In this document: positions 7,588 to 17,159 of the stretch, piece after piece | Numbering within the stretch: the first letter of the stretch is position 1 | How the letters are laid out: the number at the start of each line of letters is the position of its first letter | Assembly (NCBI GenBank): GCA_963796565.1 | Contig: CAWCMA010000009.1 | Coordinates: 62,001 to 126,000 of the forward strand | Reading direction: 5' to 3' | From: JAKAVN01 sp963796565 | GTDB lineage: Bacteria; Desulfobacterota; Binatia; Binatales; Binataceae | Length of the DNA: 64,000 nt | Position numbers and translations under genes: made by a program | The notes under the pieces: generated by a model | Seen by the model: the letters and a program-made list of their open reading frames with translations, nothing else | Told to the model about the DNA's origin: nothing | Database searches by the model: none

Positions 7588-8609
7588 GCGAATTGCGCGA
7601 CGCGTTTGCCGCGGTGCTCGCCGGCCGCTCGCTCGACGCCGCCGCGGCCGAGCGTGTGATGGGCGAGATTTTCGACGGTGAACCTGCCGAGGCGCTGGTC
7701 GCGGGCTTCCTGGTCGCGCTCAAGCTCAAGGGCGAGTCGGCCGCGGAGCTTACCGGCGGCGCGCGCGCGATGCGGGCGCGGGCGCGCACGCTCGACCTCA
7801 ACGGCGGCAACGTCCTCGATACCGCCGGGACTGGCGGCGACGGCGCCGGCACCTTCAACATCTCGACCGGCGCGGCGCTGGTGGCGGCGGCGGCCGGCGT
7901 GCCGGTCGCCAAGCACGGCAACCGCGCGATCAGTGGACGAGTCGGCGCGGCCGACGTGCTCGAGCGTTTCGGGGTGAAGATCGATCTCGACCCCGAGGGC
8001 GTGCAAAGATGCCTTCGCGCCGCCGGATGCTGTTTCATTTTCGCTCCGGCGTACCATCCGGTGCTCGCCCGCCTGGCCGGACTGCGGCGTGCGCTCGGCG
8101 TGCGCACCGTCTTCAACCTGATCGCGCCGCTCAGCAATCCGGCGCGTCCGCGGCGCCAGTTGCTCGGCGTCGCCGAGCCGCGGATGGTGCGCCTGATGGC
8201 CGAAGCGCTGGCCGGCCTCGGGGTCGACCACGCGATGGTGGTGCACGGCGAAGATGGGCTCGATGAACTGTCGCTCTCCGCTCCAACGCGAGTCGCCGAG
8301 GTGCGCGGCGCGGCGATAAGCGAGTTCGAGGTGCGGCCGCGCGAGCTTGGACTCGAGCCCGGCAACCCGGCGGAACTCATGGTGACCGACTTGGAGCACG
8401 CGACCGAGGTCTTGCGCCGCACGCTTGCGGGTGAGGAGGGGCCGGCGCAAGATGTGCTCGCGCTCAATGCCGCCGGGGCGATTTACGTTGGCGGCCACGC
8501 GGCGTCACTTAAAGAGGGCGTCGCGATCGCGCGCGAGATTCTCGGCGCCGGCCGGGCGCTGAGGGTGGTGGAGCGGATGCGGCGGGCGAGCCACGGAGAG
8601 ACGTCATGA
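7584..8609 (+). CDS. trpD: anthranilate phosphoribosyltransferase
   Basis: TrpD joins anthranilate to PRPP to give phosphoribosylanthranilate. The 341-residue protein carries the PRPP/Mg motif DTAGTGGDGAGTFNIST near residues 79-95, KHGNRAIS at about 110-116 (family KHGNRS-like anthranilate-binding loop), and LAPLSNP-type FNLIAPLSNPARP. I take the GTG at 7584, overlapping the trpG stop by four bases, because the family begins about 80 residues before the GTGGD motif. Its stop overlaps the trpC start in ATGA, so trpG-trpD-trpC are coupled. Confidence 0.95.
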   Translation: MSELRDAFAAVLAGRSLDAAAAERVMGEIFDGEPAEALVAGFLVALKLKGESAAELTGGARAMRARARTLDLNGGNVLDTAGTGGDGAGTFNISTGAALVAAAAGVPVAKHGNRAISGRVGAADVLERFGVKIDLDPEGVQRCLRAAGCCFIFAPAYHPVLARLAGLRRALGVRTVFNLIAPLSNPARPRRQLLGVAEPRMVRLMAEALAGLGVDHAMVVHGEDGLDELSLSAPTRVAEVRGAAISEFEVRPRELGLEPGNPAELMVTDLEHATEVLRRTLAGEEGPAQDVLALNAAGAIYVGGHAASLKEGVAIAREILGAGRALRVVERMRRASHGETS

Positions 8610-9430
8610 GTTCAAGTTCCGCTTCAACTTCGACTGCGAATTCGATCCTGGAGCGGATTTTCGCTGCCAAGCGCGCCGAAATGGAAGCGGAACGCGCCGC
8701 CACGCCGCTCGAGGCGATTCGCGAGGCCGCCCGGCGGGCGCCCGCGCCCCGCGATTTTCTGGCCGCACTGCGCGCGCGGCGCCCGGCGATCATCGCCGAG
8801 ATCAAACGCGCCTCGCCGAGCAAGGGCGATATCCTGCCCGGGCTCGATCCGGCCAACGTGGCGCGCGACTATGCGCTCTGCGGCGCGGCCGCCATTTCGG
8901 TGCTGACCGATCGTCACTTTAAAGGCTCACTTGAAGATTTGCGAGTGGTGCGCGCGGCGGTAAATCTGCCGCTTTTGCGCAAGGATTTCATCTTCGACCC
9001 CTATCAGCTCCATCAGGCGCGCGCGGCTGGTGCGGACTGTATCCTGCTGATCGCGGCGATGCTTAAGGAGGCCGACCTGTGCGCGCTTTATGCGGCGGCG
9101 CGCGAGCTTGGCCTTCAAGCGCTAGTTGAAGTTCACAACGAAGATGAATTGCACGCCGCCGGGCGCGCCGGCGCGGAAATCGTCGGTATCAACAATCGCG
9201 ACCTGCATACTTTCGTCACCGATATCGCGGTCACCGAGCGGCTGCTTGCGAACTATAGCGGCACGGCGCTGGTGGTCTCGGAAAGTGGAATCGACACGCC
9301 TGAGGATATCTGCCGGCTCGACCGCGCCGGCGCCCGCGCCTTTCTTATCGGCGAAAGCCTGCTCCGCGGCGGCCATCCGCGCCAGAAACTCGAAACGCTC
9401 TGCTCGGCGCTGACGCGGGGCGAAGGGTAG
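8606..9430 (+). CDS. trpC: indole-3-glycerol phosphate synthase
   Basis: This TIM-barrel enzyme closes the ring of carboxyphenylamino-deoxyribulose phosphate to indole-3-glycerol phosphate. The 274-residue protein shows the family motifs in order: ILERIFAAKRAEM near the start, IIAEIKRASPSKGDI (catalytic Glu and Lys of the phosphate site), ISVLTDRHFKGSLEDL, LLRKDFIFDPYQ, ALVEVHNEDEL, GINNRDLHTF and VSESGI. It is a stand-alone enzyme, not fused to TrpF as in Escherichia coli. The start overlaps the trpD stop; the first dozen Ser/Thr-rich residues are not conserved in the family. Confidence 0.95.
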   Translation: MSSSSASTSTANSILERIFAAKRAEMEAERAATPLEAIREAARRAPAPRDFLAALRARRPAIIAEIKRASPSKGDILPGLDPANVARDYALCGAAAISVLTDRHFKGSLEDLRVVRAAVNLPLLRKDFIFDPYQLHQARAAGADCILLIAAMLKEADLCALYAAARELGLQALVEVHNEDELHAAGRAGAEIVGINNRDLHTFVTDIAVTERLLANYSGTALVVSESGIDTPEDICRLDRAGARAFLIGESLLRGGHPRQKLETLCSALTRGEG

Positions 9431-9437
9431 GCCCTCG

Positions 9438-10103
9438 ATGCCGGTGCGGATAAAGGTCTGCGGCATTACCCGATGCGAGGACGCCGAGCTGGCGGTCGGC
9501 CTCGGCGCCGACTTCATCGGGCTTAACTTTTATCCGCCCAGTCCGCGATGCCTGACGATCGAGCCGGCGGCCGCGATTGCGCGTGTCGTCAAGGGACGCG
9601 CGCAGTTGGTGGGCGTCTTCGTGAACGCCGCGCGTGCCTATATAAAGGAACGCCTGGAGTCGCTCGAGCTCGACCTGCTTCAGTTTCACGGCGACGAGGA
9701 CGACGATGCGCTGCAGGGATGGCCGGTGCCGGTGATTCGCGCGCTGCGGCTGCGCTCCGACGCGACGCTCGACGCGATCAAAATCGGCATCGGCGACTTC
9801 AAGGCCGACTTTATTTTGATCGACACGTTTCATCCGCAGCTTTTCGGCGGCACCGGACGGGCGCGCCCGTTCCAGGCGCTCGGCGCGCTCGACCTGAGTC
9901 GCGTCTTCGTGTCAGGTGGATTGGGGCCGGATAACGTGGCCGAAGCGGCGGCGCTCAATCCCTATGCGCTCGACGTCGCCAGCGGCGTCGAGGCGTCGCC
10001 GGGTATCAAGGACCACGACAAGCTCCGAAGCTTCATCGCGAATGCCAGAACTTCACGAATCGAATCAGGATTTATCCACACTCATGCAAAGCTACCCCGA
10101 TAA
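9438..10103 (+). CDS. trpF: phosphoribosylanthranilate isomerase
   Basis: TrpF performs the Amadori rearrangement of phosphoribosylanthranilate. The 221-residue protein has the motif RIKVCGITRCEDAELA with the catalytic Cys, FIGLNFYPPSPRCL, LLQFHGDE, the catalytic Asp in ILIDTF, the GGTGRARPF phosphate loop, and VSGGLGPDNV. It lies 7 bases after trpC. Its last 20 bases overlap the preferred trpB start, and the tail after LDVASGVE-type residues (SRIESGFIHTHAKLPR) is longer than usual, consistent with the overlap having grown. Confidence 0.94.
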   Translation: MPVRIKVCGITRCEDAELAVGLGADFIGLNFYPPSPRCLTIEPAAAIARVVKGRAQLVGVFVNAARAYIKERLESLELDLLQFHGDEDDDALQGWPVPVIRALRLRSDATLDAIKIGIGDFKADFILIDTFHPQLFGGTGRARPFQALGALDLSRVFVSGGLGPDNVAEAAALNPYALDVASGVEASPGIKDHDKLRSFIANARTSRIESGFIHTHAKLPR

Positions 10104-11277
10104 GCGCGGACACTTCGGAGAGTTCGGCGGCCGCTACGTCGCGGAGACGCTGATGCCGGCGCTCGCCGAATTGGAGCAGGCCTATCGCACGGCGCGGCGC
10201 GACCCGGCCTTCCGCACCGAGCTCGAGCGCTATTCGCGCGAGTACGTCGGCCGCCCGACGCCGCTCTACTTCGCCGCCAATCTGACCGCGAAACTCGGCG
10301 GCGCAAAGATTTACATCAAGCGGGAGGACCTCTGTCATACCGGCGCGCACAAGGTGAACAACACGCTCGGCCAGGCGCTGCTCGCGGTGCGGATGGGCAA
10401 GGCGCGGATCACCGCCGAGACCGGCGCGGGACAACACGGCGTGGCAACGGCAACGATGGCGGCGCTGTTTCGGCGCGAGTGCGAGGTTTTCATGGGCAGC
10501 GTCGACGTCGAGCGCCAGTCGCTCAACGTCTTTCGCATGAAGCTGCTGGGCGCCAAAGTTACCGCCGTCGACGCCGGCAGCCGCAGCCTCAAGGATGCGC
10601 TCAACGAGGCGTTGCGCGACTGGATCGCCACGGTGGCCAACACCTACTATCTCATCGGCACCGCGGCCGGGCCGCATCCGTACCCGATGATCGTGCGCGA
10701 CTTCCAATCGGTGATCGGGCGCGAGGCGCGCCGCCAGATTCTCAAGCACGAGGGCCGGCTGCCCGACGCGCTGGTCGCTTGCGTCAACGGCGGCTCTAAC
10801 GCGATCGGCCTCTTCTATCCGTTCATCGGCGACCGGGACGTGCGCATGTATGGGGTCGAGGCGGGTGGACTGGGACTGAACGGCCCCGCGCACGCGGCGA
10901 CGCTCACCGCCGGCAGCGTCGGCGTGTTGCACGGCAATCGCACGTACCTGTTGCAGGACGAACTCGGCCAGATTCGCGAGACCCACTCGATCGCCGCCGG
11001 ACTGGACTACCCGGGCGTCGGCCCGGAGCTCGCCTGGCTCAAGACCAGCGGCCGCGCCGAATACTCCGCGGTCACCGACGCCGAGGCGCTCGAGGGACTG
11101 CGCCTGCTCTCGGAAACCGAGGGAATCATCCCGGCGCTCGAGAGCGCGCACGCGGTCGCCTACGCGGCGCGGCTGGCGCCCACGATGGCGAAGGACCGCG
11201 TGATGATCATCAATCTCTCGGGGCGCGGCGACAAGGACATGCAAACCGTAGCGCGCGCGTTGGGAGTAACGCTGTGA
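10084..11277 (+). CDS. trpB: tryptophan synthase beta chain
   Basis: TrpB condenses indole with serine through PLP to make tryptophan. The 397-residue protein begins YPDKRGHFGEFGGRYVAETLMP, the standard TrpB N-terminus. It has the PLP lysine K90 in HTGAHKVNN, the Glu of TAETGAGQHGVATA, the phosphate loop NGGSNAIG, and the monovalent-cation and C-terminal motifs VGPELAWL and NLSGRGDKD. I chose the ATG at 10084 from family length; an ATG at 10042 in the same frame would add 14 residues and overlap trpF by 62 bases. It overlaps trpA by four bases (GTGA). Confidence 0.95.
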   Translation: MQSYPDKRGHFGEFGGRYVAETLMPALAELEQAYRTARRDPAFRTELERYSREYVGRPTPLYFAANLTAKLGGAKIYIKREDLCHTGAHKVNNTLGQALLAVRMGKARITAETGAGQHGVATATMAALFRRECEVFMGSVDVERQSLNVFRMKLLGAKVTAVDAGSRSLKDALNEALRDWIATVANTYYLIGTAAGPHPYPMIVRDFQSVIGREARRQILKHEGRLPDALVACVNGGSNAIGLFYPFIGDRDVRMYGVEAGGLGLNGPAHAATLTAGSVGVLHGNRTYLLQDELGQIRETHSIAAGLDYPGVGPELAWLKTSGRAEYSAVTDAEALEGLRLLSETEGIIPALESAHAVAYAARLAPTMAKDRVMIINLSGRGDKDMQTVARALGVTL

Positions 11278-12134
11278 GCGGACAGGCGAACGTGAAAAAA
11301 GCCGTGGGGCGAATCGAAAAAACATTCGCCGAGCTGCGCGCGCGCGGCGAAGCGGCGCTGATTCCGTTTATCGTCGCCGGCGACCCCAACCTCGAGGCGA
11401 CGCGCGCGCTGGTGCTCGAATTGGCGGCGCGCGGCGCCGACCTGATCGAACTCGGCGTGCCATTTTCCGATCCGATGGCGGACGGTCCCGCCAATCAGCG
11501 CGCGATCTTGCGCGGGCTCGCGTCAAGCGCCTCGCTGGCCGCGATTCTCGCGATGGTCAGCGAACTTCGCCGGGAGAGCCAGATTCCGATCGTGCTGTTC
11601 GGGTACTACAACCCGATCCTGCACTACGGATGCGAGCGGCTGTGCGCGGACGCGGCGCGTGCCGGCGTCGACGGCCTGCTGGTGGTCGACCTGCCGCCCG
11701 AAGAGGCGGCCGAGCTTGCGCGCCCGGCCCGCGCGCACGGCCTCGACATCATCTATTTGCTCGCGCCGACCACGCCGGTCGAGCGTGTGCGCACGATCGC
11801 GCACGCGGGCAGCGGCTTTCTATACTATGTCGCGGTGACCGGCGTGACCGGCACCCGCACCAGCCTCGCCGCCGGCCTCGAGACGCGGGTGCGTGCGCTG
11901 CGCGCGGTGACCGACCTTCCCGTGGGCGTCGGCTTCGGCATCTCGACCGCCGCGCAGGCGGGCGAGGTCGCCGGGTATGCCGACGCGGTCGTGGTCGGCA
12001 GCGCGCTGTCGCTGATAATCGAACGCGAGGGCGCCGGTCCCGGGCTTGCCGCGGCGGTTGGCGAACTGGTGAGCGCGATGAAGAATGCGATGAGCGCGGC
12101 GCGCGGAGTCGGGCGCGCCACGGCCGGAGGCTGA
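11274..12134 (+). CDS. trpA: tryptophan synthase alpha chain
   Basis: TrpA cleaves indole-3-glycerol phosphate and tunnels indole to TrpB. The 286-residue TIM barrel shows LIPFIVAGDPNLEAT, the catalytic Glu and Asp in LIELGVPFSDPMADGP, IVLFGYYNPIL, GLLVVDLPPEEA, LLAPTTP, YYVAVTGVTG and VGFGIST, so both catalytic residues are present. The N-terminus is about 15 residues longer than in the E. coli enzyme, and the tail carries some extra Ala/Arg residues. It is coupled to trpB and followed three bases later by accD, an arrangement found in many Gram-negative bacteria. Confidence 0.95.
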   Translation: MSGQANVKKAVGRIEKTFAELRARGEAALIPFIVAGDPNLEATRALVLELAARGADLIELGVPFSDPMADGPANQRAILRGLASSASLAAILAMVSELRRESQIPIVLFGYYNPILHYGCERLCADAARAGVDGLLVVDLPPEEAAELARPARAHGLDIIYLLAPTTPVERVRTIAHAGSGFLYYVAVTGVTGTRTSLAAGLETRVRALRAVTDLPVGVGFGISTAAQAGEVAGYADAVVVGSALSLIIEREGAGPGLAAAVGELVSAMKNAMSAARGVGRATAGG

Positions 12135-12137
12135 GCG

Positions 12138-13010
<873 letters not shown>

Positions 13011-13067
13011 CCGTCGTCCCCCGGCGTGCACGGTCGTTGTTCACGCGCCCCCGGATGAAGGTTGACG

Positions 13068-14942
13068 ATGGACGAGAGCGCCTCTTTCGCGCACCGGCCC
13101 ATCCGTATTAGTCGCCGCCGCTTCGTCAAGGGGCTGATCGCCGGCGGCGCGATCGCTGGGTTCGACCTGTGGCGCTGGCCGGCCTTGGCACAGACCGGCC
13201 GCCGCGTCGAACCCGCGGTGCTTTCGGGCAGCCGTTTCGATCTCGTGATTGAGGAGGTCGCGGCCAATTTCACCGGGCGACCCGCGGTCGCGACCGCCGT
13301 CAATGGCTCGGTCCCCGGACCGCTGCTGCGCTGGCGCGAAGGCGATACGGTGACCATATCCGTCGCCAATCGGCTCAACGTTCCGACTTCAATCCACTGG
13401 CACGGCATCCGTTCACCCGCCGATATGGACGGCGTGCCAGACCTCAGTTTTCCCGGCATCGCCGCCGGCGAGACTTTCGTCTATCGCATCCCGGTGAAGC
13501 AGAGCGGCACTTACTGGTACCACAGCCACAGCCGCTTCCAGGAGCAGACCGGACACTACGGCCCGCTAATCATCGAGCCTCGCGGGAGGGAGCGGATTTC
13601 ATACGACCGCGACTACGTGGTGCTGCTCTCGGATTGGACCGACGAAGATCCGGAGACGATCCTCAGTAATCTCAAACAGCAGAGCGACTACTACAACTAC
13701 CATCAGCGTACCGCCGGCACTTTCCTTGCCGACGCGCGCGAGCAGGGTTTGCGCGCGACGCTCGCGGATCGCCTGAGGTGGGGCGCGATGAACATGAGCC
13801 CCACCGACATTCTCGACGTCTCCGGCGCGACCTACACCTACCTCATCAATGGCCAGCCGCCGGCCGCCAACTGGACCGCGCTGTTCCGGCCCGGCGAACG
13901 CGTGCGGCTGCGTTTCATCAACGGCTCGTCGATGACCATCTTCGACGTCCGTATCCCGAATCTGCGGATGACGCTGGTGCAGGCCGACGGCAATGATGTC
14001 GAGCCGGTCACGGTCGACGAATTCCGCATCGCCAATGCCGAGACTTACGACGTAGTCGTCCAGCCGCGCAATGCGTCGGCGTACACGATCTTTGCGCAGG
14101 CCGAAGATCGGACCGGCTACGCGCGGGCGACCCTGGCCCCGCGCAATGGGATGACGGCGGTGGTCCCGCCGATGGATCCGCGCCCGATGCGCACGATGGC
14201 CGACATGGGCATGTCCGGCATGTCCAACATGCCCGGCATGAACATGGGAACCCCGACCGCCGAGCCCGCGGCATCCGCCACGCAGCACCAGCCTGACGAA
14301 ATGGAGGGCATGGACATGGGCGGACAGCAGCCGTCTACGCCCACGCCGTCAGATTCGGCCTCGCAACATGAGATGGCCGGTATGCAGATGCCCGAACGGA
14401 GTATCAAGCCGAACAAGCTGCAGCCGTCCAATCCGGTGCGCCTGAAGCGCGGGCCCGAGGTCGACCACATCGCGGAGACGACGACCGAGCGGCTCGCTGA
14501 TCCGGGGGACGGCCTTAGCGGAAATGGCCGGCGCGTTCTGACCTACGCCGATCTGCGCGCGCTCGAACGCGGGGCGGATTCGCGCCCGCCCGCGCGCGAG
14601 ATTGAGCTGCACTTGACCGGCAACATGCGACGTTACATCTGGGGCTTCGACGGCAAAAAATTCTCCGAGTCCCAGCCAATCATGCTCAGGCTGGGAGAGC
14701 GGGTGCGCTTCGTCCTCGTGAACGACACCATGATGGAGCATCCCATCCACCTGCACGGCCTATGGAGTGAACTCGAGAACGGACACGGCGAGTTTCGTCC
14801 CTACAAGCACACCGTCATGGTCAAGCCGGCCGAACGCCTCGGTTTCCTGGTCAGCGCCGATACTCCCGGCCAGTGGGCCTTTCACTGCCACATGCTCTAT
14901 CACATGGAGAGCGGCATGTTCCGCAGCGTAGTCGTGTCATGA
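13068..14942 (+). CDS. copA: CopA-type periplasmic multicopper oxidase
   Basis: CopA oxidises and sequesters copper in the periplasm and needs Tat export as a folded protein. The 624-residue protein starts with a Tat signal (SRRRFVKGL, about residues 15-23). It has three cupredoxin domains with the copper ligands HWHGI, YWYHSHS, HPIHLHG and HCHMLYHMESGM. A Met/His-rich insert near residues 375-445 (MGMSGMSNMPGMNMG and relatives) matches the copper-binding repeats of plasmid-type CopA. The start is the ATG at 13068 after an AAGG element; the upstream in-frame TTG is less likely. The stop overlaps the copB start. Confidence 0.93.
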   Translation: MDESASFAHRPIRISRRRFVKGLIAGGAIAGFDLWRWPALAQTGRRVEPAVLSGSRFDLVIEEVAANFTGRPAVATAVNGSVPGPLLRWREGDTVTISVANRLNVPTSIHWHGIRSPADMDGVPDLSFPGIAAGETFVYRIPVKQSGTYWYHSHSRFQEQTGHYGPLIIEPRGRERISYDRDYVVLLSDWTDEDPETILSNLKQQSDYYNYHQRTAGTFLADAREQGLRATLADRLRWGAMNMSPTDILDVSGATYTYLINGQPPAANWTALFRPGERVRLRFINGSSMTIFDVRIPNLRMTLVQADGNDVEPVTVDEFRIANAETYDVVVQPRNASAYTIFAQAEDRTGYARATLAPRNGMTAVVPPMDPRPMRTMADMGMSGMSNMPGMNMGTPTAEPAASATQHQPDEMEGMDMGGQQPSTPTPSDSASQHEMAGMQMPERSIKPNKLQPSNPVRLKRGPEVDHIAETTTERLADPGDGLSGNGRRVLTYADLRALERGADSRPPAREIELHLTGNMRRYIWGFDGKKFSESQPIMLRLGERVRFVLVNDTMMEHPIHLHGLWSELENGHGEFRPYKHTVMVKPAERLGFLVSADTPGQWAFHCHMLYHMESGMFRSVVVS

Positions 14943-15736
14943 GCGATCGGCGCTCCTTGGCGCGCCGATCACGCCCGGCGACCGCGCCGGTGCTTGGCCT
15001 CGCGATGGGATTGCTGGTGTGCGCGGCTTCGCGATCGGCGGCCCAGTCGAGCGCCCCGGATACTCCAACGATGGCGGACAGCATGCGGTCGTCCATGAAC
15101 GACGATCCGATCATCGCCCACGTCCTATTCGATCAGTTGGAAGGGCGCAGCAACGGCCCTGACAACGAGCTGCGCTGGGACGGCGAGGGATGGGCGGGCA
15201 CGGATCACAACCGGCTCTGGTTGAAATCCGAAGGCTTCTTCAATGATCAGGGCAAGGTTGAGGATGGCGACCATGAGGTGCTTTACGATCGCCCCGTCAC
15301 GACCTACTTCGACCTGCAGGGCGGTCTGCGTTATGACCTGGATTCCGGTCCGCAGCGATGGTGGGGCGCCTTCGGTATCGAAGGGCTGGCGCCCCAATTC
15401 TTCAACTTTCAGGCGACCGCCTACGCGAGAGATGCGGGCCATTTCGCTGGCCGCGTGGTCGGATCTTACGATCTGCTCCTGACGCAGCGCCTGATCGCGC
15501 AGCCCGAGATCGAGATCAATTGCTACAGCAAGCAGGATCCCTCGCGCGCCGTTGGCACCGGTCTTTCAGAGATCGATACCGGACTGCGTATCCGGTACGA
15601 GCTCAGCCGCAAATTTGCTCCCTATGTGGGAGTGGCCTACAACGGGAAGTTCGGCGAAACCGCAGGCTTCGCGCGCAACGAAGGTGAAATCGTCAACGAT
15701 TTGCGCATGGTCTTCGGGCTGCGAGTCTGGTACTAG
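14939..15736 (+). CDS. copB: CopB-type outer-membrane copper resistance protein
   Basis: The protein has 265 residues with a signal peptide (about 15-40, ending ASRSAAQS). The CopB domain begins at DDPIIAHVLFDQLEGR and continues WDGEGWAGTDHNRLWLKSEG, DHEVLYDRPVTTYFDLQGGLRYD, and the terminal strands RIRYELSRKFAPYVGV and MVFGLRVWY, which ends in an aromatic residue as outer-membrane barrels do. CopB works with CopA in copper sequestration. The Met-rich linker seen in many CopB proteins is nearly absent here (only MADSMRSSM). The ATG at 14939 overlaps the copA stop as ATGA, so the two are translationally coupled. Confidence 0.92.
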   Translation: MSDRRSLARRSRPATAPVLGLAMGLLVCAASRSAAQSSAPDTPTMADSMRSSMNDDPIIAHVLFDQLEGRSNGPDNELRWDGEGWAGTDHNRLWLKSEGFFNDQGKVEDGDHEVLYDRPVTTYFDLQGGLRYDLDSGPQRWWGAFGIEGLAPQFFNFQATAYARDAGHFAGRVVGSYDLLLTQRLIAQPEIEINCYSKQDPSRAVGTGLSEIDTGLRIRYELSRKFAPYVGVAYNGKFGETAGFARNEGEIVNDLRMVFGLRVWY

Positions 15737-15848
15737 GCCGTTGCTCTGGATCATCGGTTGTTCTGGATCATGTGGATCGATTCACGCGTGCGCCGGGCGC
15801 AGTGGGCTTAGGTTTTAGAATGACGGCAGGCTAAAATCCCGATTCGCG

Positions 15849-17159
15849 ATGCCGCGACTGTCAAAAACCCTGGATTGGCTCTATTCGCTCGAGGGCAGAG
15901 GCGAGATCTACAAGCTCGAGCGCATGGACCAGGCGCTCGCGTTGATCGGCGACCCTCATCGGCGCCTGCGGGCGGTGCATGTTGCCGGCACCAAGGGCAA
16001 GGGCTCGGTGGCCGCCATGCTCGACGCCATCGCACGCGCGGCGGGGCTGCGCTGCGGCCTCTATACCAAGCCGCACCTGGTTCATCTGACCGAGCGCACG
16101 CGAATCGACGGCGCCGAGATGCCGGCGCGCCTGATGCTGGAGTATATCGAACGGCTGCGCGCGATTTACGAGCGCGCGGATCTCGCGCTGACTTTTTTCG
16201 AGTTCACGGTCGCGCTGATGTTCCTGTATTTCGCCGAGGCGGCAGTCGACCTGGCGATTGTCGAGACCGGTCTTGGCGGGCGCCTGGACTCGACCAACGT
16301 GGTGACGCCGCTGGTCAGCGTGATAACGCCGATCGGCTTCGACCACATGGATCGCCTCGGCCACACGATCGCGGCGATCGCGGCCGAGAAGGGCGGCATC
16401 ATCAAGCCCGGCGTGCCGGTGGTGATCGGCGCGCGCGACCCCGAGGCGCGCCGAGTTTTGACATCTTTAGCTACCCAACGCCAAAGCCCGGTCCGGATGG
16501 TCGACCGCGACTTCTCTTTTCGTTCACGCGCCCCCGCCCATTTGCTTGACTATTTCGGGCTGGGGCTTAAGCTTGAGCGAGTCGAGCTGGGAGTAGCCGG
16601 GCCGTTTCAGCATGAGAACGCCGCCATCGCGCTGGCGGCGGTCGAGGCCCTTAGGGCGCAAGGTTGGCGGTTAGAGGAGCACGCGATACGGCAGGGGCTC
16701 AAGGAGCTGCGCTGGCCCGGGCGGTTCGACGTGGTGTCGCGCCGGCCGCTGGTCATTCTCGATTGCGCGCACAACGAACTGAGCATCGGCGCGCTACTCG
16801 AAACGATCGCCGTGGAACTGGGTCCGCAGGTCAGGCCGCGCCTGATTTTCGGTTGCCTCGAGGATAAGCAGTGGGCGAAGATGGCGGCGATGCTGGCGCC
16901 GCGCGTGCGTGACGCGACGTTGACCCGGGTGCAACCCAAGCGTCCGCTCGAGCCCGAAAATCTGCTGCCGTTTTTTTCCGCGCAGATTCCCGCGCGCGTG
17001 GTACGCGAGCCGCGGCAGGCTGTGGAGCAGGTGATGACCGAGAGTGGACCGGACGACGTTATCGTGGTAACCGGATCTGTGTATCTAATAGGTGAAGTAT
17101 ATCCATACTTTCTCAAGCGGCAGGGTCGGCGGGGGCTATTTCCTGAAGCTGCCATGTAA
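15849..17159 (+). CDS. folC: bifunctional folylpolyglutamate/dihydrofolate synthase
   Basis: FolC adds glutamate residues to folate (and often makes dihydrofolate from dihydropteroate) using ATP. The 436-residue protein has the P-loop VAGTKGKGSVAAML at about 45-58, the LVHLTERTRIDG loop, FEFTVALMFLYF, ETGLGGRLDSTNVV, GFDHMDRLG, and the C-terminal domain with LDCAHNE and FGCLEDK. Length is typical. It is separated from accD by the copAB pair. The lptD frame opens inside its 3' end, an overlap of 68 bases if the first start is used. Confidence 0.93.
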   Translation: MPRLSKTLDWLYSLEGRGEIYKLERMDQALALIGDPHRRLRAVHVAGTKGKGSVAAMLDAIARAAGLRCGLYTKPHLVHLTERTRIDGAEMPARLMLEYIERLRAIYERADLALTFFEFTVALMFLYFAEAAVDLAIVETGLGGRLDSTNVVTPLVSVITPIGFDHMDRLGHTIAAIAAEKGGIIKPGVPVVIGARDPEARRVLTSLATQRQSPVRMVDRDFSFRSRAPAHLLDYFGLGLKLERVELGVAGPFQHENAAIALAAVEALRAQGWRLEEHAIRQGLKELRWPGRFDVVSRRPLVILDCAHNELSIGALLETIAVELGPQVRPRLIFGCLEDKQWAKMAAMLAPRVRDATLTRVQPKRPLEPENLLPFFSAQIPARVVREPRQAVEQVMTESGPDDVIVVTGSVYLIGEVYPYFLKRQGRRGLFPEAAM

